Assembly: GCA_034933245.1 (NCBI GenBank)
Contig: JAYFNX010000013.1
Location: forward strand, 78,068-142,067
Direction: 5' to 3'
Source of the DNA: Pelethousia sp034933245
GTDB lineage: Bacteria > Bacillota > Clostridia > Christensenellales > CAG-138
Length of the DNA stretch: 64,000 nucleotides
Part shown: positions 7,763-16,319 of the stretch, piece by piece
Position numbering within the stretch: the stretch's first letter is position 1
How the letters are laid out: each line of letters begins with the position of its first letter
Made by a program: the position numbers and the translations under genes
Notes under the pieces: model-generated
Told to the model about the DNA's origin: nothing
What the model saw: only the letters and a program-made list of their open reading frames with translations
Databases searched by the model: none

Positions 7763-9292
7763 ATGCGAAAAGAGATCGTGATCGACATCAACCCATACCA
7801 AACCCGCGTCGTCCTTTTAGAGGATGGTTTACCCAGTGAAATCTATATTGAACGCCGGGGTAAAGAGCGCCTGGTGGGAAACATTTACAAGGGCAGAGTA
7901 CAGAATGTGCTCCCGGGCATGCAAGCGGCCTTTGTGGATATCGGCTTAGAACGAAATGCTTTCCTCTATGCCGGGGATATCGTGCTGGATAAGGGGGATT
8001 TTCAGTTTGGAGAGCACACCAGCGCCCAAAAGGTAGACGAGGTGCCCAACATTAAGGATATCGTGCGACCTGGGCAAGATATCATGGTGCAGGTGATCAA
8101 GGAACCTGTGGGCACAAAGGGCGCCCGGGTAACTACGCACATCACCTTGCCGGGCCGCTCCCTGGTGCTCATGCCCACGGTAAATTACATCGGCGTTTCC
8201 CGGCGCATTGATGATGAAACGGAGCGGGCGCGGCTAAAGGCTTCTATCGAGGATCTGAAGCCATCCGGCATGGGCCTGATTGTTCGCACAGCGGCAGAGG
8301 GTAAAAGCAAGGAGGATTTTGCCAACGATGTGGCCTTCCTTACCCGCTTATGGGAACGAATTCGGCAAAAGGGCAAGATGCTTTCGGCGCCACGCCTAAT
8401 TCACGCGGAAGAGCAGCTTATGTTCCGTACGCTGCGGGATCTTTTCACCCCGGATATAGACAGGCTGGTTATCAATGACAGGGCGTTTTTTGAAAGAATC
8501 AAGGTGGTGGCGGGTATTATATCCCCAACCTTGCAGGATCGGGTCGTCCTCCACGAGGGGTTGCCGGACGCCTTCGATACATATAAGCTGGAAAACGCCA
8601 TAGACAAGGCCCTTTGTCACAAAGTATGGCTGAAAAACGGTGGGTATATCATTATTGACCAAACCGAGGCGCTCACTACCATCGATGTAAACACAGGGAA
8701 GTACATTGGGAACGACAGCCTGCAAGAGACCATTACCCAAACCAACTGCGAGGCGGCACGGGAAATTGCCAGGCAGCTCCGGCTACGGGATATCAGCGGC
8801 ATCATTATCATCGATTTTATCGATATGGATGAGATTGTGGATAAGGAGCGGGTGCTGGAGACCCTCCGTACCGAATTAAAAAGGGACCGTACAAAATCCA
8901 ATGTGCTGGGCATCACCCAATTGGGCTTGGTGGAGATGACCCGCAAAAAAACCCGTCAGTGCATCTCCAATACGCTGCAGGCTTCCTGCCCTTATTGCGG
9001 CGGGGACGGCAAGGTGCTTTCCCGGGAAACCATTGTGCTGAAGGTGCGTAAGCGCCTCATGCGGGCCCTCTCTGAGGGCGGCTCCGGCGCATATTTGGTG
9101 CGCCTTAGTCCTTCCGTGGCGGATCTGATCGAAGAGTACAGCGAGGAAGACACTCCATTGCTTCCCAAGGTGCCGGGCCACGCCATCTATATTCAGCCGG
9201 TTCCCGGCATGCACTTGCAGGAATTCACCATTTCTCCCATTACATCGCAGGAGGAATTGAAGCACGTGCGAGGCGTTGCGAAGGCGTATTAA
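7763..9292 (+). CDS. rng: Ribonuclease G/E family endoribonuclease
   Basis: A 509-residue RNase E/G catalytic protein without the long RNase E scaffold tail. The S1 RNA-binding domain is at about residues 35-130 (GNIYKGRVQNVLPGMQAAFVDIG). The DNase I-like catalytic site has acidic motifs TTIDVNTGKY and IIIIDFIDMD. The zinc-link cysteine motif is CPYCGGDG near residue 414. It acts in the cytoplasm in rRNA maturation and mRNA decay. It lies 83 bp after spoIVFB with no clear SD, so translation initiation may be weak. A clean terminator follows. Confidence 0.93.
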   Translation: MRKEIVIDINPYQTRVVLLEDGLPSEIYIERRGKERLVGNIYKGRVQNVLPGMQAAFVDIGLERNAFLYAGDIVLDKGDFQFGEHTSAQKVDEVPNIKDIVRPGQDIMVQVIKEPVGTKGARVTTHITLPGRSLVLMPTVNYIGVSRRIDDETERARLKASIEDLKPSGMGLIVRTAAEGKSKEDFANDVAFLTRLWERIRQKGKMLSAPRLIHAEEQLMFRTLRDLFTPDIDRLVINDRAFFERIKVVAGIISPTLQDRVVLHEGLPDAFDTYKLENAIDKALCHKVWLKNGGYIIIDQTEALTTIDVNTGKYIGNDSLQETITQTNCEAAREIARQLRLRDISGIIIIDFIDMDEIVDKERVLETLRTELKRDRTKSNVLGITQLGLVEMTRKKTRQCISNTLQASCPYCGGDGKVLSRETIVLKVRKRLMRALSEGGSGAYLVRLSPSVADLIEEYSEEDTPLLPKVPGHAIYIQPVPGMHLQEFTISPITSQEELKHVRGVAKAY

Positions 9293-9304
9293 AAAAAGAT
9301 AAAC

Positions 9305-9338
9305 ATGGCCCGCGCACACACGCGGGCCATAAATTTAT
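9305..9338 (+). terminator. Terminator after RNase G
   Basis: Perfect 10-bp arms ATGGCCCGCG and CGCGGGCCAT (9305-9330) with loop CACACA, followed by an AT-rich tail. Confidence 0.75.
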
Positions 9339-9410
9339 TCTGGCGGCATCCTGCCGCCGGTCTGACCCCACGCCGCCGCGGGGCCAAACTTTATGCAACC
9401 GGGGCCGCCT

Positions 9411-10214
9411 TTAGGAAAGCAGCGCGCGGTCGTTTGCAAATTTTTGGCCGCTGACCTGGGAGAAGCGGGCGATGAGATCCTCAACGGTAAGCTGCTTTTT
9501 TGCATCTCCGGCAATATCCAGAGCGATGCTGCCTTCATGCATCATGATGAGCCGGTTGCCGTGTTCAATGGCATCCCGCATATTGTGGGTGACCATCATG
9601 GCCGTGAGGCCATGCTTGGCGATGATATGGTCGGAAAGCGCCAATACTTTGGCCGCCGTGCGGGGATCCAAAGCCGCCGTATGCTCATCCAACAATAGAA
9701 GCTTGGGCTTTTGCAGGGTAGCCATCAAAAGGGTGAGGGCTTGGCGCTGTCCGCCGCTCAAAAGGCCCACTTTGGTAGAGAGCCGTCCCTCCAGCCCCAG
9801 ATCCAATGTCTTTAGCTTTTCGCAATATTTCTCCCGCTCTTTGGCTGAGATACCCCACCGCAGGCCACGGCTCTTTCCCCGGCGGTAGGCCATCGCCAGG
9901 TTTTCCTCAATGCCCATGCCCGCAGCCGTACCCATCATCGGGTCCTGAAAGACCCGGCCCAGCAGGCGGGCCCGTTTGTGCTCGGGCATTTTTGTGATAT
10001 TCTGCCCATCCAGCATTACCTGCCCGGCATCGGCCGGATATACGCCGGCAATTAGGTTTAATAACGTACTTTTACCCGCACCGTTTCCACCGATGACGGT
10101 TACAAAGTCCCCTTCTTGAAAAGTAAGGGAGAGGTTCTCAATGGCTACCTTCTGGTTGATGGTGCCCTTGTTAAAGGTTTTGCTCAGGCAGCTAATTTCC
10201 AGCATGTTATTCAT
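9411..10214 (-). CDS. ABC transporter ATP-binding protein (TrpZ-like)
   Basis: A 267-residue ABC ATPase. Walker A is GGNGAGKST, the signature LLSGGQRQALTLLMA, and Walker B KLLLLDEHTAALDP; the switch region is MMVTHN. It is the last gene of a three-gene minus-strand operon: lipoprotein, permease, ATPase. It starts 9 bases after the permease stop. This set matches the ABC_sub_bind/TrpXYZ importers of Firmicutes, several of which are predicted to carry aromatic amino acids. The ligand is inferred here from the aromatic-rich leader ORF upstream of the operon. Confidence 0.9.
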   Translation of the reverse strand: MNNMLEISCLSKTFNKGTINQKVAIENLSLTFQEGDFVTVIGGNGAGKSTLLNLIAGVYPADAGQVMLDGQNITKMPEHKRARLLGRVFQDPMMGTAAGMGIEENLAMAYRRGKSRGLRWGISAKEREKYCEKLKTLDLGLEGRLSTKVGLLSGGQRQALTLLMATLQKPKLLLLDEHTAALDPRTAAKVLALSDHIIAKHGLTAMMVTHNMRDAIEHGNRLIMMHEGSIALDIAGDAKKQLTVEDLIARFSQVSGQKFANDRALLS

Positions 10215-10223
10215 AAGCGCCTC

Positions 10224-11096
10224 CTATCTGCCCGAAATGGACTTCTTCAGGGCGGGGATAGCCAGGGCAAAAGCCACGGTGGCTGCGCTGAAGAGCTTAA
10301 GATCGTTCGTGTTTAGGCCTGCCTGTAGCACGAAAGCGATGATGATGTAATACACCACGGCGCCCAGGATGATGGATCCCATGCGCAAAGCAAAATTCGC
10401 TTGCTTCCCCACGATTACTTCACCGATAATGACGCTGGCAAGGCCAATCACAATGGCGCCACGCCCCATCTGCACATCCGAGAATCCCTGATATTGCGAG
10501 AGCAGCGCACCCGAAAGTCCCACGAGCCCGTTGGAGATGGTAAGGCCCAAAAGCTTCATAGTATCCGTATTTACGCCTTGGGCGCGGGCCATATGGCCAT
10601 TGTTGCCGGTGGCGCGGATGGCACAACCTACCTCTGTTCCAAAGAACCAATACAGAATGCAGATTACCACCAGGGCGAAAAGACCGCCCACCATGATGGC
10701 TTGGGGAATACTTTGCAGGGTGATGATGGTTTTCTGCCCTAAGAGCGGTACGTTTGCCCGGCCCATAATACGCATATTTATGGAATATAAGGCCAGCTGG
10801 GTTAGGATGCCGGAGAGGATGGCGGGGATTCGAAGCTTGGTATGCAGCAGCCCCGTAATGGCCCCCGCGGCCATGCCGGCCAGCGTGGCGAAGAATAGCG
10901 TAAGCAAGGGATCCATCCCGTTTGTAATCAGAATCGCGCTCACCGCTCCGCCCGTGCAAAGGCTACCGTCCACAGTCAGGTCCGCGTAATCCAGCACCTT
11001 ATAGGTGAGAAAGACCCCCAGGGCCATGATGCCCCAAAGGATGCCCTGCGAGACAGCACCGGGGCACGCCGCGAGAAAAGAAACAAGGAATTGCAT
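10224..11096 (-). CDS. ABC transporter permease (TrpY-like)
   Basis: A 290-residue inner-membrane permease with about eight hydrophobic segments. It carries the phrase YADLTVDGSLCTGGAVSA, typical of the permeases that partner ABC_sub_bind (PF04392) lipoproteins and related to branched-chain LivH/M proteins. It forms the channel of the importer and probably works as a homodimer with the ATPase at 9411-10214. It lies 76 bp downstream of the binding-protein gene, with a stable hairpin between that may uncouple their expression levels. Confidence 0.88.
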   Translation of the reverse strand: MQFLVSFLAACPGAVSQGILWGIMALGVFLTYKVLDYADLTVDGSLCTGGAVSAILITNGMDPLLTLFFATLAGMAAGAITGLLHTKLRIPAILSGILTQLALYSINMRIMGRANVPLLGQKTIITLQSIPQAIMVGGLFALVVICILYWFFGTEVGCAIRATGNNGHMARAQGVNTDTMKLLGLTISNGLVGLSGALLSQYQGFSDVQMGRGAIVIGLASVIIGEVIVGKQANFALRMGSIILGAVVYYIIIAFVLQAGLNTNDLKLFSAATVAFALAIPALKKSISGR

Positions 11097-11128
11097 GGAA
11101 GGTTACGCCCTTTCGTGTCATTGGATTT

Positions 11129-11157
11129 CTTCCGGCCCTACAGCGCAGGGCCGGAAG
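11129..11157 (-). promoter_or_regulatory. Intercistronic hairpin between binding protein and permease genes
   Basis: Arms CTTCCGGCCCT and AGGGCCGGAAG are perfectly complementary with a 7-base loop. There is no T-tract, so it is more likely an mRNA-stabilising or processing hairpin that favours the binding-protein message than a terminator. Confidence 0.6.
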
Positions 11158-11172
11158 TTTTACGATGGAAGT

Positions 11173-12195
11173 TTATTTCAGATCCGCCGGGATGGTGATT
11201 CCCAACTGGGAGGCAATTTCTTCATTGATGGTGAGCTCCAAGTCGGCATTGCAGTATTCAATGGGCATGGTGGCCGTGTCTGCGCCTTCGGAGAGAATCT
11301 TTACGGCTTGGGCAGCGGTTTGCAAGCCAAGTTGCTTGTAGCTGATGCCATAGGTGGCAAGGCCGCCCGCGTTGACCATGTTGGATTCGCCGCAGATGAT
11401 GGGGATGCCGGCGGGCGTGGCAACCATGGAGACGGTCGCCATGGTATCCGCCAGAAGGTTATCCGTGGGGATGTAAATGGCGTCCACTTTGCTCACGGCG
11501 GTCTGGGCAACAGCCTGCACCTCATTGGAAGCGGACACGGTGAAATCCATAACGGTTAGGCCTTTTGCTTCCAAAGCTTCCCGCGCCATGTTGGCTTGCA
11601 GAATGGAGTTATCCTCGCTGGAATTATACATGATGCCCACGGTCTTGGCTTCAGGAGCCAGTTTGATAAGCAGATCAACCTGCTGCGCCACAGGATTCAT
11701 ATCCGAGGTACCCGAAACATTGCCCCCCGGGGCTTCGTTGCTGGCGGCAAGGCCTGCGGAGACGGGGTCCGTAACGGCCGTGACCAGAATGGGGATATCC
11801 TTGGTAGCCTGGGCGGCCGCCTGGGCGGCGGGTGTTGCAATTGCCATAATCAGCTCCACACCGTCGTTTACGAACTTGGTGGCGATGGTGGAGCAAATAG
11901 CCTGCTCACCCTGGGCGTTCTGTACGTCGACTTCCACAGGCAGACCAGAAGCGTTCAGCCCCTCCAAGAAGCCTTCACAGGCCGCATCCAAAGCGGCATG
12001 CTGGGTAAGCTGGATTACGCCGACCTTGAAGGTTTTGGCTTCTGAAGTTTCGACGGGGGCGGCGGAATTTTCCGTGGAAGCAGCCTCGGTGGCAGCGGGC
12101 GCCTCGGTGGCGGCCGGAGCTGCGGCGGGAGCGGTACAAGCGCACAGGCTCAGAACCAGGGCCAATGCTACAACGATATGAATCATCTTCTTCAT
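11173..12195 (-). CDS. ABC transporter substrate-binding lipoprotein (ABC_sub_bind/TrpX-like)
   Basis: A 340-residue lipoprotein: signal peptide MKKMIHIVVALALVLSLCAC with lipobox LCAC, then an Ala/Thr/Glu-rich linker (about residues 21-52). A PF04392-type binding domain follows (KVGVIQLTQHAALDAACEGF, AIATPAAQAAAQATKDIPI, VGIMYNSSEDNS). SD GAAGGAGAAA lies before the ATG. It should capture the ligand at the cell surface for the permease/ATPase encoded downstream. It is the first full-length gene after the leader ORF and terminator, so it would be controlled by attenuation. Ligand unproven; aromatic amino acids favoured from the leader. Confidence 0.9.
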   Translation of the reverse strand: MKKMIHIVVALALVLSLCACTAPAAAPAATEAPAATEAASTENSAAPVETSEAKTFKVGVIQLTQHAALDAACEGFLEGLNASGLPVEVDVQNAQGEQAICSTIATKFVNDGVELIMAIATPAAQAAAQATKDIPILVTAVTDPVSAGLAASNEAPGGNVSGTSDMNPVAQQVDLLIKLAPEAKTVGIMYNSSEDNSILQANMAREALEAKGLTVMDFTVSASNEVQAVAQTAVSKVDAIYIPTDNLLADTMATVSMVATPAGIPIICGESNMVNAGGLATYGISYKQLGLQTAAQAVKILSEGADTATMPIEYCNADLELTINEEIASQLGITIPADLK

Positions 12196-12227
12196 AACGG
12201 TTTCTCCTTCTTTTCCTGAAATCTATG

Positions 12228-12261
12228 AAAAAAGCGGCCCCGCCTTCAGGACGGGACCGCT
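12228..12261 (-). terminator. Leader terminator (attenuator) before the ABC importer operon
   Basis: On the minus strand AGCGGTCCCGTCC pairs with AGGCGGGGCCGCT (12233-12261) and is followed by six T. It lies between the leader ORF stop (12281) and the binding-protein start (12195), so transcripts must read through it to express the operon. Confidence 0.85.
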
Positions 12262-12280
12262 TGTTTCATCCAAATTGGAT

Positions 12281-12460
12281 TTAGCAGGCGCATCGTCTCT
12301 TCGGGCGAATCGCAGGGATATTCCTAAAGTAAAAGGAATAATAAAAGAGTTCGCTAAAGTAGCGAACTCCATTGGTAAAAGCGAACGCGCAAGAATCCAC
12401 GCAGGAAGCAGCAGCGCGGTGACAGACGGTATGCATACTGGCGACAGCATGGGTTTTCAT
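12281..12460 (-). CDS. Aromatic-rich leader peptide (candidate attenuator ORF)
   Basis: A 59-codon ORF, ATG at 12460 to TAA at 12281, behind an excellent SD (AAAGGAG, 7 bases before ATG) and about 39 nt after the predicted transcription start. Residues 34-45 read YFSELFYYSFYF: eight Phe/Tyr in twelve codons, with no Trp in the peptide. Two hairpins sit within this stretch. The first (GAGTTCGCTA/TAGCGAACTC) has a Tyr-Phe codon pair at its apex; the second (ATTCC/GGAAT) has Phe-Tyr-Phe codons in its loop. The stop lies about 20 nt before the terminator. The layout matches ribosome-mediated attenuation by Phe/Tyr-tRNA supply; no T-box stem I signature was found. Translation is inferred. Confidence 0.65.
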   Translation of the reverse strand: MKTHAVASMHTVCHRAAASCVDSCAFAFTNGVRYFSELFYYSFYFRNIPAIRPKRRCAC

Positions 12461-12505
12461 AGCGGCGCTCCTTTCTGCTTTACGGCAATTAAAACTATGG
12501 GTCAG

Positions 12506-12534
12506 ATTATATATTATGTATCATTTTGTGTCAA
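12506..12534 (-). promoter_or_regulatory. Perfect SigA promoter of the ABC importer leader
   Basis: On the minus strand, TTGACA (12534-12529), a 17-bp spacer, then TATAAT (12511-12506). Both hexamers match consensus exactly. Predicted start of transcription near 12499. Confidence 0.9.
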
Positions 12535-12630
12535 CCCCATTTTTTAAATACATCCGAAACAAAATATGGCTATTTTAAAGGCGCTTGAATCAAAATATGG
12601 AAGAGCGAGGATGCAACCTATGCATAAATA

Positions 12631-12670
12631 CAAAGGAGCGGGAAATGCGGCGGCATTTCTCACTCCTTTG
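12631..12670 (-). terminator. Terminator of spoIVA
   Basis: A long hairpin: CAAAGGAG-type arms of about 17 bp with a few mismatches, followed on the minus strand by TTTGTATTTAT. It lies 32 bases after the spoIVA stop. Confidence 0.65.
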
Positions 12671-12701
12671 CAGGTCCCTTATGGTTGGAAGCTACGATAC
12701 G

Positions 12702-14180
12702 TTAGAGCAAAATACAGATGAGTCCATTGCAGCCGTCGTTTACCATGCGCTGAACGGTGGATTGCAGCTTTTGCTGCACTTCGTCCGGCATGCGGTCCAC
12801 CTTGGCGGCCATCCCGTCCTTGACCAGGTCATAAAGGGGCTTGCCGAAAATATTGGTTTGCCATAGATCATTGGGGTCCTTTTTATAAGCATCCGTAAGG
12901 TAGCGCATAAACTCCAAACTCTGTTCCTCGGTGCCAACCAGGGGCGATATTTCACTTTCCACATCAATCCGGATCAGATGCATACCGGAAGCCCTGGCCT
13001 TTAGCCGCACACCATACCGCCCGCCCTGCTGCATAAGGGACGGCTCCTCCAAACACATTTCTTCCATGGAGGGAGGAACCATGCCGTAGCCTGTGGCGTT
13101 GGCTCGCTGGAGAGCAAAGCGGATCCGATCGTACTCCCGCTTGGCTCCCACAAATTCCCGCATGGTAGCAATCAAGTGGGCATCATCCTTGATTTCGTAT
13201 CCGCACTCCTCTCCCAAAATGGTATAAAACATGCCTTCGATCGGCCGGATTTCCAACTCCACTTGGCCACTGCCAAGGGATACTTGCCGAAGGGTGATCC
13301 GCTCAAAACCTTCAATATCTTGCAAGGCGTCGAGAACGGCGGTATAGTCCCGCATACGGGATACGCCGGGAAGGATGTTTCCCAGTGGTTCCATGATGCG
13401 CTTCATCAGCCAATGCTCCCTGCCGAGTGCGCTGAGCCAGCCGGGCATACATAGCTGCATCATACGCATGGGGAATTCATAGAGCATACTCTCCAGCATC
13501 CCGGTTGCCGCTTCGGCACTCATATGCATAGCGTCCAGAGGCTGCACCGGCGCTCCATACTTTGTTCCCAAGGAATCGGCCAACTGCTTTGTTTCCGCAT
13601 CCTCGGGGTGGGTGCTATTAAGGAGAATGACGAAGGGTTTCCCTTGCTCCCGCAGTTCCATGACGACCCGCTGTTCCGCTTCCACATAGCTTTCGCGCGT
13701 AATTTGGCCGATGCTGCCATCCGTGGTGACAACCACGCCAATGGTGGAATGCTCGGTAATTACTTTGCGGGTGCCCATCTCCGCAGCGTCTTCAAAGGGG
13801 ATATCATAATCAAACCAGGGGGTACGCACCATGCGAGGCATATCGTTTTCGGTATGACCCGTGGCCCCCTTAACCATATAGCCCACACAATCTACCATAC
13901 GAATGCGCACTTCCGCGCCTTCCACCAGGGAAAGCCGGGCGGCTTCGTTGGGAACGAACTTGGGCTGGGTTGTCATGATGGTGGTTCCTGCCGCGCTTTG
14001 CGGCAATTCATCCCGCAGCCGTGCTTTTTCGTGTTCATCCTGCATGCCGGGCAGCACCAGTATATCCATAAAGCGTTTGATAAAGGTGGATTTGCCCGTG
14101 CGCACCGGCCCAACCACGCCAATATAAATATCCCCGTTCGTCCGCTCGGCAATATCCCGATACAGCTCTATGCGATCCAT
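12702..14180 (-). CDS. spoIVA: Stage IV sporulation protein A (spore coat basement ATPase)
   Basis: A 492-residue protein matching SpoIVA. The P-loop GPVRTGKS (24-31) sits in a TRAFAC-like N-terminal domain (VGYMVKGATGH, EHSTIGVVVTTDGSIGQI), and the C-terminal region binds SpoVM. In the mother cell SpoIVA polymerises on the forespore surface using ATP and is the base layer for coat assembly. SD GGGGAGG precedes ATG at 14180. It is transcribed alone; a sigma E-like promoter is expected but I could only see a weak CATAAT candidate upstream. Confidence 0.95.
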   Translation of the reverse strand: MDRIELYRDIAERTNGDIYIGVVGPVRTGKSTFIKRFMDILVLPGMQDEHEKARLRDELPQSAAGTTIMTTQPKFVPNEAARLSLVEGAEVRIRMVDCVGYMVKGATGHTENDMPRMVRTPWFDYDIPFEDAAEMGTRKVITEHSTIGVVVTTDGSIGQITRESYVEAEQRVVMELREQGKPFVILLNSTHPEDAETKQLADSLGTKYGAPVQPLDAMHMSAEAATGMLESMLYEFPMRMMQLCMPGWLSALGREHWLMKRIMEPLGNILPGVSRMRDYTAVLDALQDIEGFERITLRQVSLGSGQVELEIRPIEGMFYTILGEECGYEIKDDAHLIATMREFVGAKREYDRIRFALQRANATGYGMVPPSMEEMCLEEPSLMQQGGRYGVRLKARASGMHLIRIDVESEISPLVGTEEQSLEFMRYLTDAYKKDPNDLWQTNIFGKPLYDLVKDGMAAKVDRMPDEVQQKLQSTVQRMVNDGCNGLICILL

Positions 14181-14338
14181 ATACCGCTACCTCCCCGCGA
14201 TTTGCATTAAGCATTAGCATTAGATATATATGTGGCGGAGGGCATATTATGCATGAAAAGGCAGGCGGATCCGGGTTGTTGTAATAGCCAAAGCAGGGAT
14301 ATATACTAGAGCCGGGGAAGCGAAGGAGGACAGGGGAT

Positions 14339-14566
14339 TTGATCACCATTTTTAACCGCCGGGAAGTATGCATTACCCGCTTGGCGAAGGAGCGGATTCG
14401 GGTTCGCTCCCTACTGGACGGCCTTGGCATTGAAAATCAAACGGTTGTGGGTACGCTTGGAAGCGCAGGCAGATATCACGGTATGCCGGGCATCCGTTGG
14501 GAGCATGCCTATGAATACCGTGTGTATGTTCAAAAAAGGAGATTGACAGAGCCATTGCAGCGGTAA
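14339..14566 (+). CDS. Small conserved clostridial protein of unknown function
   Basis: A 75-residue ORF starting at TTG (14339) with GAAGGAGGA upstream. It opens MITIFNRREVCITRLAKERIRVRSLL and ends in WEHAYEYRVYVQKRR. I recognise this from short hypothetical proteins of Clostridia with a similar N-terminal FNRxEV phrase, a variable glycine-rich middle and a YEYxxYVxK end. The alternation looks like a small alpha/beta (ferredoxin-like, DUF2007-type) fold, but that is inference. It sits between divergent spoIVA and convergent der. No function assigned. Confidence 0.6.
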   Translation: MITIFNRREVCITRLAKERIRVRSLLDGLGIENQTVVGTLGSAGRYHGMPGIRWEHAYEYRVYVQKRRLTEPLQR

Positions 14567-14573
14567 GAAAAGG

Positions 14574-14606
14574 ATAAAAAAATCCGCGTCCTTTTCACGC
14601 GGATAA
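14574..14606 (-). terminator. Terminator of der (minus strand)
   Basis: Arms ATCCGCGT and ACGCGGAT (14582-14604), followed on the minus strand by T7. The A/T-flanked hairpin may also end the small plus-strand gene. Confidence 0.85.
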
Positions 14607-14610
14607 AGGT

Positions 14611-15948
14611 TTATCGCTTAAGCTCATCGTCTTTGCCACGCTGGCGGATGATCAGCCGGATGGGCGTGGCATCCAAGGAGAAAGACTTGCGCAGATAATT
14701 CTCCAGATAGCGCTTGTAAGAAAAATGCATCAGTTCCGGATCATTCACAAATAGGACAAAGGTAGGAGGCTTAATGGATACCTGGGTTGCATAATAAATT
14801 TTCAGCCTTCTGCCCTTATCGCTGGGGGGATCGGTAACGGTAATGGCCTCGTTAACAATATCGTTCAGGGTGCCGGTGGAGACCCGCATGCAGTTTTGCG
14901 CATAAGCATGCTGCACCAAGCCCAATACCTTGCTTACGCGCTGGCCGGTTTTGGCGGAAATGAAAAGGATGGGCACATAATCCATAAAAGCCAAATCCGC
15001 ATAGAGCTTTTTCTTAAACTGATTCATGGTGTGGGTATCTTTTTCAATAAGATCCCACTTATTTACGATGACCACAGAAGCCTTGCCTTCCTCGTGAACA
15101 TAGCCGGCAATGCGCACATCCTGCTCGCTCATCCCGTCGTTTGCATCAATTACAATGAGTACCACATCCGCACGGCGGATCGCGCCCAAAGAACGGATGA
15201 CGCTATAGCGCTCAATGGTGGCCTCGTCGATGGCGCGTTTGCGGCGGATACCTGCCGTATCCACCAGCATATAATTTGCACCGTCGTATTCAAATGGCGT
15301 ATCGATAGCGTCCCTGGTGGTGCCTGCGATTTCGCTCACAATGGTGCGCTCATAACCCAGCAGCGCATTTACCAAGCTGGATTTCCCCACGTTGGGCTTG
15401 CCCACAATGGCGATGCGGGTAACTTCCTGCTCCGCTTCCTTTTCGTCGGCCTGGGGGAAATAGGAGACCACCTCGTCCAGCAAATCCCCAAGGCCAAGGC
15501 CTTGCTCACCGGAGATGGTGATGGGGTTGCCGATACCCAGGCTATAGAAATCATAAACCGTATCTTCAAATTTCGGATGGTCGACTTTGTTTACGCCCAA
15601 CACCACGGGCTTGCGGGAGCGGCGAAGCATTTCAGCCACATCCTCGTCTGCGGCGGTAATGCCTTCGCGGCCGTCCACCAAAAAAATGATTACATCCGCC
15701 GTTTCGATGGCCAATTGGGCCTGGCGGCGCATTTGTGTGCTGATGATATCCTCTTTAACGGGCTCAATGCCGCCTGTGTCCACAAGCATAAATTCGTGGT
15801 TGAGCCAGGATGCGTCCCCATAAATACGATCCCGCGTAACGCCCGGCGTATCTTCTACGATGGCGATTCGCTTGCCTACAATACGGTTAAAAAAAGTGGA
15901 TTTTCCCACGTTCGGGCGGCCTACCACCGCCACCAAAGGCTTTGCCAT
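14611..15948 (-). CDS. der: Ribosome biogenesis GTPase Der (EngA)
   Basis: A 445-residue tandem-GTPase protein. The first G domain has GRPNVGKS (10-17), DTGG and NKVD; the second has GKPNVGKS (about 185), DTAG and NKWD. A C-terminal KH-like domain ends basic (IRLIIRQRGKDDELKR). It is required for 50S subunit assembly. Start ATG at 15948. Monocistronic, closed by a strong terminator. Length and motif order are as expected. Confidence 0.97.
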   Translation of the reverse strand: MAKPLVAVVGRPNVGKSTFFNRIVGKRIAIVEDTPGVTRDRIYGDASWLNHEFMLVDTGGIEPVKEDIISTQMRRQAQLAIETADVIIFLVDGREGITAADEDVAEMLRRSRKPVVLGVNKVDHPKFEDTVYDFYSLGIGNPITISGEQGLGLGDLLDEVVSYFPQADEKEAEQEVTRIAIVGKPNVGKSSLVNALLGYERTIVSEIAGTTRDAIDTPFEYDGANYMLVDTAGIRRKRAIDEATIERYSVIRSLGAIRRADVVLIVIDANDGMSEQDVRIAGYVHEEGKASVVIVNKWDLIEKDTHTMNQFKKKLYADLAFMDYVPILFISAKTGQRVSKVLGLVQHAYAQNCMRVSTGTLNDIVNEAITVTDPPSDKGRRLKIYYATQVSIKPPTFVLFVNDPELMHFSYKRYLENYLRKSFSLDATPIRLIIRQRGKDDELKR

Positions 15949-16066
15949 AGTTTCCTCACTTTAAAAAGGACCCGCAGGCCCCGATATCCTTTTCATAGAA
16001 TACACGAAAATCGCTCATCCTGCAAGCCTGGACGCTATGCTGGACATAATTTTCTAAATTAAGGTA

Positions 16067-16096
16067 GTGACACATCCCCTAAAACTGTGCTATAAT
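16067..16096 (+). promoter_or_regulatory. Promoter of the tRNA-Thr/tRNA-Pro pair
   Basis: GTGACA (16067-16072), an 18-bp spacer, TATAAT (16091-16096), 27 bases before tRNA-Thr. Confidence 0.75.
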
Positions 16097-16123
16097 ATCC
16101 ATCGGCGCGGTTTAGCGCTTTAT

Positions 16124-16199
16124 GCCAACGTAGCTCAGTTGGTAGAGCAGCTGATTCGTAATCAGCAGGTCAGGGGTTCGAGTCCCCTCGTTGGCTCCA
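16124..16199 (+). tRNA. tRNA-Thr (anticodon CGT)
   Basis: A complete cloverleaf: acceptor GCCAACG pairs with CGTTGGC, the D arm is GCTC/GAGC, and the anticodon arm GCTGA-TTCGTAA-TCAGC gives CGT at 16157-16159. The T arm is AGGGG-TTCGAGT-CCCCT and CCA is encoded. Confidence 0.97.
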
Positions 16200-16205
16200 T
16201 TTTCG

Positions 16206-16282
16206 CGGGGCGTAGCGCAGTTTGGTAGCGCGTTTGGTTCGGGACCAAAAGGTCGCAGGTTCAAATCCTGTCGCCCCGACCA
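16206..16282 (+). tRNA. tRNA-Pro (anticodon CGG)
   Basis: Acceptor CGGGGCG pairs with CGCCCCG; anticodon arm TTTGG-TTCGGGA-CCAAA gives CGG; T arm GCAGG-TTCAAAT-CCTGT; CCA encoded. It lies 6 bases after tRNA-Thr, so the two share one transcript. Confidence 0.97.
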
Positions 16283-16285
16283 GAA

Positions 16286-16319
16286 AAAAGTCCTAAACCA
16301 CTATGGTTTGGGACTTTTT
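16286..16319 (+). terminator. Terminator of the tRNA pair
   Basis: Arms AAAAGTCCTAAACC and GGTTTGGGACTTTT with loop ACTAT; starts 4 bases after tRNA-Pro. Confidence 0.9.

Noticed and set aside
12223..12450. 75-residue minus-strand ORF overlapping the leader region
   Set aside because: It runs through the terminator hairpin, has no SD, and lies out of frame with the SD-led leader ORF.
12228..12500. T-box riboswitch in front of the ABC importer
   Set aside because: The terminator 5' arm (AAGCGGTCCCG) vaguely resembles a T-box sequence, but the UGGN needed to pair with tRNA CCA is altered, and no stem I motifs are present.
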